From positions 558,001 to 622,000 of the forward strand of contig OX637363.1 of the NCBI GenBank assembly GCA_951799405.1: a DNA stretch of 64,000 nt, read 5' to 3'. The stretch comes from Agapetus fuscipes (taxonomy: Eukaryota > Arthropoda > Insecta > Trichoptera > Glossosomatidae). The notes under the pieces were generated by a model that was given only the letters and a program-made list of their open reading frames with translations, did no database searches and was not told the origin of the DNA. The first letter of the stretch is position 1. Every line of letters begins with the position of its first letter. This document shows positions 55,855-64,000 of this stretch, one piece after another. A program made the translations under genes and the position numbers.

Positions 55855-56080
55855 TATTCCTACTGTAAAAAATGTTTCACTTTGCCAATGTCACCCCTGC
55901 TTCAGGGTAGGTCGGCAAGAGTTGCAGGGCTTATGTTCATTTGATATTGGGTTTTTTATATTGTAGGTCCACATGCGGCATGTGTGAGCGCAAAATTATG
56001 CGTGTCCGCTTGTGGGAATGCGTTTAATATGAAACTTAGATGATATATATATATATATATCTTTGCAGCTTAGATTTAGA
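55855..56080 (+). mobile_element. LINE-A unit, 5' truncated
   Basis: From ATTCCTACTGTAAAAAATG to CTTTGCAGCTTAGATTTAG, with an AT dinucleotide expansion (56041-56060) before the tail. Confidence 0.8.
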
Positions 56081-56294
56081 ATGTCTAAAATACATTTATT
56101 TAAAATATAAATCAAGTTCACAATCAGGTTCACATGTTTTTTTAATATTCTTTATACATAAAAATATTCGGCTTGTTGAACAAAATGCGTTCGCTGAAAA
56201 AAATTTAACATCCGAAAGTCAAAGGTCAAATTACGTACGAAGGTCGGTAAAAAATTATATATCAAAAAGAGCAATTTAATTCATCCATCAAAGG

Positions 56295-56542
56295 TTTAAT
56301 CTAAGTTGCAAAGATATGTTACATTGCAGATTCACATTATATGCATTCTCACAAGCAGACACTTACAAGTTCGCGCTTGCACATGCCGCATGTGAACCTG
56401 CAACATAACAACCCAAATCTCAAATGGACATACACTCTACAACTCTTGCCGTCCTTCCCTGAAACAGGGGTGACATTGGCTAAGTGAACATTTTCTACAG
56501 CATGGGTGGTCAGCCGCATACCAACCTATAAGTCAAGGAATA
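56295..56542 (-). mobile_element. LINE-A unit, fixed-start copy
   Basis: Minus-strand, nearly complete: AATCTAAGTTGCAAAG at the left, CCTATAAGTCAAGGAATAC at the start. Tail reduced. Confidence 0.82.
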
Positions 56543-56544
56543 CT

Positions 56545-58115
56545 GTTGATGACTGTTATATTAGTGTATTAATACTGGCAAGGTTTACTCAGTATTCCAA
56601 AACAATCGAATCCTTTTTTTCAATATGTGACATAACTAAGCTACACATAGATAACGGAATAGAGAGATGTGGTATGGATTCATCCGTAGAACAAAACGCG
56701 TGTTCTCATATTTTTTAAAGCTCCGCCTATTGCATAGGTATCACTCCTATACAAACAAATGTGACTTGTGATTGGCTAAGAAAGTTAAAAACAATAACGT
56801 TATCAAAACCACTAATGCATAGGGACGTTTTTCCTTTGCATTTCAATATGTGTGCGTGAGTGACCTAATATCATACCAGAGAATATCAAACAATACAGCT
56901 GACTGAAAATCTATTATTTTCTAACACTCCCCAATTTTTTTTTAACATTTCCAAAACTGAAAACCCACAATGGCATTCATTAATTAAATTATAATTTACT
57001 TTATAAGTGTGGTCTTGAGCTTACATTTAATTCTAAATGAGACATTTTTACCAATGAGAGCAATTAAAACATAACTTTATAATTTTAGTATTATAAAAAT
57101 ACCTTTCATTCAAATAATAAACAATATAGATAGGTAATCTAATTGCGAGATTGGCTTTTGTAGCTGAAATTCCTGATTGCTACTTTTGAATTACATTATT
57201 ATTTCTTCATTCATCTTTAGTTCTATAGGCTAGAAGTTGTTTAGCAGTGTAGATATATCCATTCTGATGCTTCCAATTCCAAAATGTCTTAGAATCTTTC
57301 TAACGAATCAGTTGGAGGTTTCCCTAATGTTGGCAGTGAACAAAAAGTCGTCGTTGTTGCCGAAGAGTTATAAATTGGGAAAACTATGAAACTCACCTAC
57401 GAGATCCAATGAAAGTTTTGCTATTCTTTATTCGTATACAATCATACAGAGTTGAAATATAAACAAAAAAATAGTTTCAATGTTGAGGGTAGGTTTTAAT
57501 TGAAGTGAATTTTAAAATTGTAAAGAAAATAAAATTACATGTCAGCCATCATATTATCGCACGCTTTGAGAAACACTGTCCTATTTCGAGCCTAGGGATG
57601 TGACTAAATTCAATACATCGATACATCGTTAGATCGATACCCACTCGATATTCACGATTTTTTGATGTCTGAAAATATGTTTATGTCTACATAAATAATT
57701 CATTTTTTCATTACTTTTCCTACGATATATACTTAAATTTACATTATAAAAAATTGAAATGAAATAAATACTCCGAATCAATTTTTAGAAAATCGACCAG
57801 ATTCAATTTTTTTTGTAGGTAATAAACTAGCTATCTATAACCCGTTATGAAAGTAGAAAGACAAGTAAAGAGAAGAGCATTCTCTGTCCACGTACGTTGC
57901 AATCAATTTGGTAAATTTAGTTAGAAAAAGGTGTAAAAAATAGTTCAAATGAGAAGAAAGCATTCAAAAACGAAGTTTAGTTTGTTACGCAAAAAAACAC
58001 ACAATTTGGAGTATTTGAATAAAAAAGATCATTTAAATGAAAACTCGAGTATACAATACAAAATAAAATTATTTTTATTAAATTTATTACACATTTGATT
58101 TAAAAAAATAATAAT
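56545..58115. other. Longest repeat-free stretch, no gene recognised
   Basis: About 1.5 kb of A+T-rich sequence. A small cluster of ATCGATACATCGTTAGATCG at 57617-57645 is internally repetitive. I see no credible exon, RNA gene or repeat; it may be unique host DNA or old decayed repeats. Confidence 0.4.
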
Positions 58116-58119
58116 TTTA

Positions 58120-58318
58120 TAAACTTTTAATACAAAACTTTGTTTTATTCCACTGATGTGCATTTTTTATCGAATCTTCATATACCTTAGATATGTACCT
58201 ACCTTTCGTTTCTTCAATAGGTATCTAGATAAATATATAAGAAACTGAAGAAACAGAAATATCTCTAACAAAAATTCTCATCAGTGGAATAAAACAAAGG
58301 TTTTTTATTAAGACTTCT
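58120..58318. repeat. Fold-back element, about 35-bp arms
   Basis: ACTTTGTTTTATTCCACTG at 58137-58155 and CAGTGGAATAAAACAAAGG at 58281-58299 are the cores of two long inverted arms, with about 120 bp between. Confidence 0.65.
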
Positions 58319-58564
58319 TAAAAAATTTTTTTGTAATCAAATATTTAAAATGGAATTCCACAATGTTTCACCACAAAAATTTGAAAAATAAATATATGAC
58401 ACTTTACAGGTAAAATCTTACACGTATAACAATTGAAAGGTCAATAAAATGAAATAAAAAGATCCATAAAAACTAAAATCAATGAAATACAGCAAAAATG
58501 AATTACTGAATCAACTTAGTATAAACGCAAGCCTCTCTTTAAGACGCTGCCTGCCAAATTTGCT

Positions 58565-58614
58565 CGTCAAATTTGGCCACCCCTATCGGAATGGCGACAG
58601 AGTTACAGTTACAG
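58565..58614 (+). mobile_element. LINE-B 3' end, minimal copy
   Basis: GGCCACCCCTATCGGAATGG, CGACAGAGTTACAGTTACAG: only the last codons, the short 3' UTR and two GTTACA units. An extreme 5' truncation. Confidence 0.8.
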
Positions 58615-58639
58615 TCCGTATAGTTAATCACTAGACTAC

Positions 58640-59045
58640 GGCTTGATATTTTATTTCTTTATGAAAAATAAATAAATATAAAAGGTATCGATGTTTGGCA
58701 TACACAAGCGCGTATTGCACAACACTAGTGATGCTATGTAGAAATGTCAAAAATTCAAGACACCTAAAAGATTGAAATCGATGTAAAACGTTTAATACGT
58801 GTGGAATTGATTACTCACCGGTGAAAAGTGATGCCGTGATCCTTAAAGTTTTTATATCGACTTACATTGTTACACTTGACCACACAGCAACACGGCATTT
58901 TGATAAAAACCAAGAGCAGTTGCTAGTACAGCAGTATAAACGTGACTGATTTGCGCAATAATACGGATTTTCAACCAAGATTTTTTTAAGCATAATTGAT
59001 TTACCTAGGGAACGCCCTCATACCATATCTCCTTCTTTTTTTGAT
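58640..59045. other. No recognisable gene or repeat
   Basis: Nothing supported. Confidence 0.35.
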
Positions 59046-59049
59046 CTGT

Positions 59050-59472
59050 GAAGCTACACGTATAGTGTAACTTCTTGCCGCGTTCTCCCCAAAGGGGTCG
59101 CATGTGCAGAGTGGGACCTTTTTAGTTTTACAGGTAAGGAGGCCGGCCTTACGCCAACCAATTCATTTGAAGAGGGGGGCTCCCAGCGCTCAAGGGGGCT
59201 GGTTCTCATTTCTTGTGAAGGTTGAGTAAACTTTACCGTCATTTATTTTGTGTATGAAATAAGCACCGAAATGAGAAAATATTTTTGTCACCCTCAGTGG
59301 GGATGAAACATTTGCTGAGCTTTGTAAAGGCTGAGTAAGCCTTGCCGGTATTTTGGTCCTGGTTTGAAATTAACACTGAAACGGGAAATCATTTCTGATA
59401 TACTCGGTGAGATTCGAACCCGAACTCTCGGCGTGGAGTTCAAGCACTCAACCAACTGAGCTATCGATCAGA
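59050..59472 (-). mobile_element. Two partial SINE-1 copies joined
   Basis: 59050-59325 is the 3' two thirds of one SINE-1, then at about 59326 a second copy begins again inside the body (AAAGGCTGAGTAAGCC) and continues to its own head (GATCGATAGCTCAGTTGG in reverse near 59470) with an exact B box. A partial tandem duplication or a second insertion. Confidence 0.78.
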
Positions 59473-59594
59473 TTTTTCTGGTGTAGGGAATTGAGTTTTA
59501 GTAATTGAGAGAAATTAGTAATTGAATAATTAACCATGAAAAAATATCTTTAAATTAAAAAAGTAAAAAATAGAGCACGCGATTCAGGACGCAA

Positions 59595-59850
59595 GTCTAT
59601 AATCTATAATCTAAGTTGCAAGGATAAACATACTAACATTTAAAGCTCTCAAATGCATGCTCACACACAAACACGTGTAGTTCTTGCTTACAAATGCTGA
59701 ATGTGTTCTTACAAATAAAAATTTAAACCTCAAATGAACATAAGCCCTACAACTTTCGCCGACCTTCCCTGACACAGGGGTGACATTGGCAGAGTGAACC
59801 ATTTTTTACAGTATGGATGGTCAGCCGCATACCAACCTATAAGTCAAGGA
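59595..59850 (-). mobile_element. LINE-A unit, GATTATA tail, fixed start
   Basis: Minus-strand complete unit: TCTATAATCTATAATC at the left, CCTATAAGTCAAGGAAAC at the right, 'AATGCTGAATGTG' subfamily. Confidence 0.85.
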
Positions 59851-59859
59851 AACAATATA

Positions 59860-60280
59860 AAACTTTTATTTTATGTAGAAATGTGTGCTACTCATAAATC
59901 TCGTTTCCAAAGAAAAACATGAAAACTTATTTCATTCCAATCTGACCTAAAAATGAAGCGAATCGAAAAGTCCTGAAATACCTCTTTTTTCAGGGAAACT
60001 TTTCTGAAACCCGCGAATGATTTCAGCTAAATTTTATGATTTCTCAGACGAGATTAAATTGCTCTTTTCTTCATTGTATTTTTTGAAAGCAATATGAATC
60101 TGTAAATAGGCCTTTTAAAAGCCTCTTTACGTTTTCCCCTTTTTTATGGTGCCTTTTCTGTTTATGAAACGGGAATTTTTTTAGTATCAATTTGGAAATA
60201 ATTTTGTGGAGTAAAAGTTTCACGGTAAATTAGAATCTGCTGAAAGTATATTTCCACATATAAATATTGATATTTTTCTT
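59860..60280. other. No recognisable gene or repeat
   Basis: Nothing supported. Confidence 0.35.
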
Positions 60281-60289
60281 TACTATTGT

Positions 60290-60440
60290 ATTGGCTTGAG
60301 GCTGAACTCTCATTCCATTTAGTTTTGAAACCCTTGTTTTAGGGAAAGGCGGCAATAATTGCAGGGTGTATGTTTATTTAAATTTTGGTTATCTTATTAT
60401 TTTAATTACACGCACAGCATGTCGCTGCCTTAGTTCTTGT
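60290..60440 (+). mobile_element. Very old LINE-A unit
   Basis: TGGCTTGAGGCTGAACTCTC, GTTTTAGGGAAAGGCGGC and TGCAGGGTGTATGTTTATTT keep block order over 150 bp with heavy divergence. Confidence 0.5.
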
Positions 60441-60449
60441 TTATCGTAT

Positions 60450-60882
60450 ACGTCATTGAGAAAATTTTACATGATCAATGTTTGCATGTGTACTGGACCA
60501 ATGTGTCTTATGAAAACAAGAAATTTATTTAAAAAATATTTAAAACAACTCTCAAATTATCGAGTTTTACGATTTTTCTTAGCTCAGATTGTGTAGAATT
60601 TGATTCATAAGGCAACTGCATGAACAAGTCATATTTGACAAGATTGGCGTATACGATTGTATAAAATAAAAAATGAATTTTACTAACCGTTTACCTACAA
60701 TCTTCGATCACGATGAACAACAATTTTTCTGTAACTCAGTTCCTGCCTGTCTGTAGTATATGAGACACGTGTCAGATACAACATCGACGAAACGTTGAGA
60801 AGCCCGACTCTTTCTTTAACACAGTTGTTGAAAAAATTATAGAAAAAAAAGTGTGAAATGGAATGAATTATATAACTACGAT
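60450..60882. other. No recognisable gene or repeat
   Basis: CGACGAAACGTTGAGAAG at 60787 resembles the 3' half of a hammerhead-like motif, but no CTGANGA core precedes it. Confidence 0.35.
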
Positions 60883-60884
60883 AA

Positions 60885-61193
60885 TATTGGGATGATTTAT
60901 TTGGTGAGCGCTGTTTTCGTGTGCATCACACCTCAAGAGCCCTCTGCGAGCTTGGTGGTCGCTGTAGAAAGCGCCAATTCTCAAGCAAGACCCAGTTGCT
61001 GTAGGGCTGGATGGACCTTCAATGACCGGTCACATATAAAGGTGTGTGATTTTTTTACCCAGCGAAGCATTTATATTTGAAAATATAAATGGTATATTTT
61101 TTGTGCTCCGCATTTATATTTGAAAATATAAATGGTATATTTTTTGTGCTCCGCCGGGATTCGAACCCACAATCTTCCATTTACGAGTCGGTC
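60885..61193 (-). mobile_element. SINE-2 with 43-bp internal duplication, head truncated
   Basis: Type i end at the left, body, then 61068-61110 repeated exactly as 61111-61153 (ATTTATATTTGAAAATATAA region), then the B box. The A box is missing after CGACTCGTAAATGG. Confidence 0.8.
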
Positions 61194-61235
61194 ATTGTAT
61201 TACCGATTTAATAAAAAGTGTATGGTACTTAGTAG

Positions 61236-61453
61236 CAGTGGCGAAGGGTGCCATACAAGCCGGTTCCCATCGGCTTCCCTTTTAAAATGATGTAACAAAG
61301 TAGTTAAAAAATATATGCACAAAGTAAAAAAATACATTTAAAACCAAAGAAACAATACGTATTTTTCCCCCATTGAAACCATTATTATCATTTTTGCCTC
61401 ATTTTAAACGGGAAACCGATGGGAATCGGCTTGTATGGCACCCTTCGCCACTG
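61236..61453. mobile_element. hAT-type MITE, 218 bp, with perfect 8-bp target duplication
   Basis: Terminal inverted repeats of about 50 bp start CAGTGGCGAAGGGTGCCATA on both sides. Flanked by CTTAGTAG at 61228-61235 and 61454-61461. The interior is A+T-rich without a reading frame. CAGTG ends and 8-bp duplication are hAT hallmarks. Half of another copy is at 29507-29608. Confidence 0.92.
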
Positions 61454-61454
61454 C

Positions 61455-61780
61455 TTAGTAGTGTCATGTAGAACTTACTATGTACACTTTAATTTAAATT
61501 TTGGAATAAATAACAAATCGGTAATTCGCTCAGCACGCCCCGGGATCTAGTTTTGGTTGCATAAGCTGGCTGGAGCCTGGGATGAGTATTTTGGTCGCCG
61601 CCCCTTTTCCCCCCACCTCCCACCCCCCTCCCCCTCCTGACCTACCCCCCTCCGGCTCCTCCCCCGTGTGACGTCATGGACCGCGGAGTATCTAAATATC
61701 TACGGAGGTGACGCTTTCAGCGATTCACAGAGAGATGAGCATCGACATCGATGATATCTGCGGACTAGAAATTATTTTAA
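61455..61780. other. C-rich tract and CRE-like site, nature unknown
   Basis: CCCCTTTTCCCCCCACCTCC and related C-runs (61599-61660) followed by TGTGACGTCATGG, a consensus CRE. Then A+T-rich sequence. Could be promoter or transposon end. Confidence 0.3.
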
Positions 61781-61811
61781 CAAAAATATACCTGTTTCAA
61801 CCTAATCTAAG

Positions 61812-61846
61812 GACAACCTGAAGATGCCTTGTAAGGCGAAAGTGCT
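61812..61846 (+). other. Weak hammerhead-like motif
   Basis: CTGAAGA (61818-61824), T, GCCTT/AAGGC stem with a GT loop, GAAA (61838-61841), then GTGC rather than CGTC. Shares layout with the other motifs but lacks the cleavage-site sequence. Confidence 0.3.
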
Positions 61847-61859
61847 ACACAGAAATAAA

Positions 61860-62205
61860 ATTATTAAAGTGAATTAAAACTTTGTTTATAAAATTTGTGA
61901 AAATTTTTGTAAACCATTTTTTTTGTGAAAATTCATTTTTTTTTTTTTTTTTTTCTTTTCTATATTTTATATCTCGAGCACTTTTATTTTATTACATTTT
62001 AAACCTAAGTACTCAGGTCATTAAAGGTCGATAGTGCTCGAGGTATGGAATATTATTGTGAAAATAAAAGTACGTTTTGGAAAAAAATAATTTTATTGTA
62101 AACAAAATGAATTTTCACTGTGTGAATACACAAACCCTACAAAAGCTTTGTTTATTTAATTAATATATAATGGACTTTCACTGTGTACACCACCAAACCC
62201 TAAAA
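61860..62205. other. No recognisable gene or repeat
   Basis: Two similar CACTGTG and AAACCCTA stretches; nothing else supported. Confidence 0.35.
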
Positions 62206-62209
62206 ATTA

Positions 62210-62283
62210 ATCTAATCTAAGTTGCAAAGATATGTAACATTGGGGATTCACATTATATATGCATTCTCACAAGCAGACACCTA
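62210..62283 (-). mobile_element. LINE-A tail fragment
   Basis: AATCTAATCTAAGTTGC and CTCACAAGCAGACACC; the rest of the unit is missing. Confidence 0.65.
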
Positions 62284-62721
62284 AGGTTTTAGTTGGGTTC
62301 TTTTAATCAAACTACAATTATTTTTCAAGATTTATTTTACACAATGTCGGTTTACAATGCACTAATTTATAGCTCTTGCTTATTGACTTCACGGCTCAAT
62401 GTTTTAATCGACTCCGGTCTCTCAGATAATTGAGGTCCAAATATATAGCGTCTAGACGGACGCTTCTCGCATATTCCGGACCTTTCTATAGTGAACCACA
62501 CACTCCTGTATTGTTCCATATTATTCTAGTTATGAATATTAACAACTACGTGCCTGGGCACATGCCAGGCGCGTGCATAATGTATAGACAACTACATTTC
62601 AGAATAAATACTTTCCCTCTTTCCTTTCAAATGACTCATTTGAAAGCTTACGATGGTTCCAATCGAACTAAGATTTTGAATTTTCAATCTTAATATCAAG
62701 TTTCAATGGGTTTTTACGGTT

Positions 62722-63448
62722 TTCGGTCAAAAAATATTTATGAATGCTATCCTACTTAAAAATTTCCGCTCTTTCTAATGCGCTAACTCCCATAGCTCTA
62801 CGATGATTTTTTGTTGTTGTTTATGCCCAAGCAAACAACTGCGATTTCGAAGTAGGTACCTATGGTTTTTGTGTAACCGACAAGATTTTGGCCTTTCTTG
62901 TCCTAAAGGCGCTTGTGACATAAGACATCGTAAAACCACATTAATAGGAATGCCAATAAATGCCTTTATTTTTTTTAACTTTAGAGCTGTTTTATTTTTA
63001 AGAAATCCGCGCGGGAGACTCCCTAGATTCTAGAGACTCTAGGGATCTATGCCACTTGTTGTAGTGCCGCAGAGGTGTACGAGCTTGGTCGTCACTACAA
63101 AGCGCCAATACTCAGGCAAGACCCAGTTGCTGTAAGGCTGGATGGACCTTTGGTGACCGGTCATTGGTAAAGGTTTATGAATTTTTAAACCCAGCGGAGA
63201 GCAAATTTGAAAATATAAATGGTATATTTTTGTGCTCCGCCGGGATTCGAACCCGCAATCTTCCCATTCAGAGTCCGCAGTGTTACCACTGAGCTACGGA
63301 CCGATCCAAATGATTGTGTTTTGATTTCAACGATATGATACAAAATAAAAAAAGTTATGCCATTTTTCTTCAATGTCAAACTTGAAACTGCTCTCCTGAA
63401 CAATGTAGGGTTTGTCGCTTATGCCCTATTACCTTTTAACCGTCGATA
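62722..63448 (-). mobile_element. MITE-M split by SINE-2
   Basis: Minus-strand MITE-M with a truncated left end (GGTCAAAAAATATTTATG) and an intact right end CCGTCGATA followed by TA. Interrupted at 63001-63307. Blocks as in the 14-kb copy. Confidence 0.8.
63001..63307 (-). mobile_element. SINE-2, tail type iii, full length
   Basis: The best type iii copy. On the minus strand: GGATCGGTCCGTAGCTCAG head, exact B box GGTTCGAATCC (reverse at 63246-63256), SINE-2 body, GTGACGACCAAGCTCGTAC junction, then CCTCTGCGGCAC, GGCATAGATCCCTAGAG and TCTCCCGCGCGG to the A-rich end. Confidence 0.88.
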
Positions 63449-63509
63449 TATCTCCTACCTAACAGGCGCATGTGCCTGCATGGCATGCACGCCCCTGGCA
63501 CACGCATAC

Positions 63510-63750
63510 ATTCAAACTCACAGTAGACCATACTAGAGGCAGACACACACACATAAGCAAGCCACGCAATCGGGCTCATAAGTTCGTAACAATATACTTG
63601 CAACTTAGATTACAGATAGATGGATAGACTCCTAGTCTAAGGGTCTGTTTTCAAAGGCTGCACGTCCACTTTGTAGTTCTAGGGTTGCAGGTACTCTGGC
63701 AGATCTCCATAATTGAATATCCTGAAGAGTCGCTTTAGCATTTTGGATAA
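63510..63750. other. No recognisable gene; short LINE-A tail-like motif
   Basis: TTGCAACTTAGATTACAG at 63598-63615 resembles a LINE-A tail without the unit. Nothing else. Confidence 0.35.
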
Positions 63751-63751
63751 T

Positions 63752-63935
63752 AACGCAACTAAGCTACACATATAGTGTAGTTTTTGGCCTGCGCTTTTCC
63801 CGAAGGAGTGGCATGTGGCACTTCGCGACCTATTTATTTTTACGGGTATGGGGGCTGGCCTCAAAAAAACACTTTCAGTTGAAGTGGGGGTTTCCCAGTT
63901 CCCGGGGGGCTGGTTCTCATTTCTTGTGAAGGCAG
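63752..63935 (-). mobile_element. SINE-1, 5' truncated (dimer-type variant)
   Basis: Minus strand from TTCTTGTGAAGG region to CTAAGCTACACATATAG. The CTGCGCTTTTCCCGAAGG and CTTCGCGACC wording matches the SINE-1 half of the dimers better than the monomers. Confidence 0.7.
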
Positions 63936-63944
63936 GTACCCTGT

Positions 63945-64000
63945 AATCTGCTATAAAAAATGGTTCACTTTTCGAAAGTCACCCCTGTTTCAGGAACAAG
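63945..64000 (+). mobile_element. LINE-A unit, cut by the window end
   Basis: CTGCTATAAAAAATGGTTCA and CACCCCTGTTTCAGG; continues beyond the window. Confidence 0.7.

Larger units (their letters stand above)
62566..63497. mobile_element. hAT-type MITE containing MITE-M and SINE-2
   Basis: Ends CAGGCGCGTGCATAATG and CATGCACGCCCCTG, with target duplication GCACATGC (62558-62565) and GCACACGC (63498-63505). Outer left part 62566-62721 and right part 63451-63497 match the 28901-29125 copy, which is empty at the corresponding place. Non-coding. Confidence 0.85.

Noticed and set aside
60787..60810. Hammerhead motif at CGACGAAACGTTGAG
   Set aside because: The 5' core CTGANGA and stem II are absent.

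Overview
This is a repeat-choked stretch of an animal nuclear genome. I found no intact host protein gene. The organism is probably an insect, and Lepidoptera is my best guess; that is inference. It rests on A+T-rich DNA, on several endonuclease/reverse-transcriptase LINE families with 'RWFGH.ERM' carboxy-termini, on tRNA-derived SINEs, and on many small terminal-inverted-repeat elements. No bacterial-type operons, CRISPR arrays or ribosome binding sites are visible.

Names used here are mine. LINE-A, LINE-B and LINE-C are RTE-like families. LINE-A has a roughly 300-bp 3' UTR unit ending in GATTA or GATTATA repeats. LINE-B ends in GTTACA repeats and LINE-C in GGATACAAGACAAG. LINE-D is L2/CR1-like with ATT repeats at its end. 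LINE-E, -F, -G and -H are further non-LTR fragments. SINE-1 has a 'GATAGCTCAGTTGG' tRNA head. SINE-2 has a 'CCGGTCCGTAGTCCAGTGG' tRNA head. MITE-M is a TA-target element and Fold-F is a fold-back element.

Layout. 0-9 kb: decayed LINE-G, LINE-D, LINE-C and LINE-A pieces with SINEs. 10.7-11.9 kb: a minisatellite of about 44 units of 26 bp. 12-24 kb: nested LINE-A units, MITEs, a hAT-type element (19.7-20.2 kb), a MITE-M split by a SINE and a LINE (22.7-23.8 kb). 24.5-26.5 kb: a dimeric SINE and two head-to-head LINE-C copies. 26.8-28.3 kb: a run of LINE-A ends. 28.9-36.4 kb: a nested hAT MITE, LINE-E/H/D/B fragments and hammerhead-like elements. 36.4-40 kb: the most host-like, repeat-poor stretch, with promoter-like and exon-like signals only. 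40-48 kb: Fold-F split by LINE-F, a second dimeric SINE, a 5S rRNA-like sequence fused to SINE-2, a third dimer and a large palindrome carrying two hammerhead-like motifs. 48.9-51.7 kb: the youngest-looking element, a 5'-truncated LINE-B with an uninterrupted reading frame of more than 860 codons. 52.4-53.3 kb: a hammerhead-like motif, a GC-rich block and a second, inverted copy of the minisatellite. 54-61 kb: sparse repeats. 61.2-63.5 kb: a clean hAT MITE and a triple nest (hAT MITE containing MITE-M containing SINE-2).

How the parts relate. The window looks like an ecosystem of non-autonomous elements living off LINEs. SINE-2 carries the same 3' end as LINE-D. SINE-2 also occurs with two other 3' ends, one of them an entire SINE-1, giving a dimeric SINE with a recurrent junction. 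The LINE-A 3' UTR unit occurs in more than 40 pieces, many of which start at the same base as if it were itself a SINE-like element. Hammerhead-ribozyme-like motifs occur in at least two small families. All boundaries are by eye; similarity was judged by reading, without alignment software.
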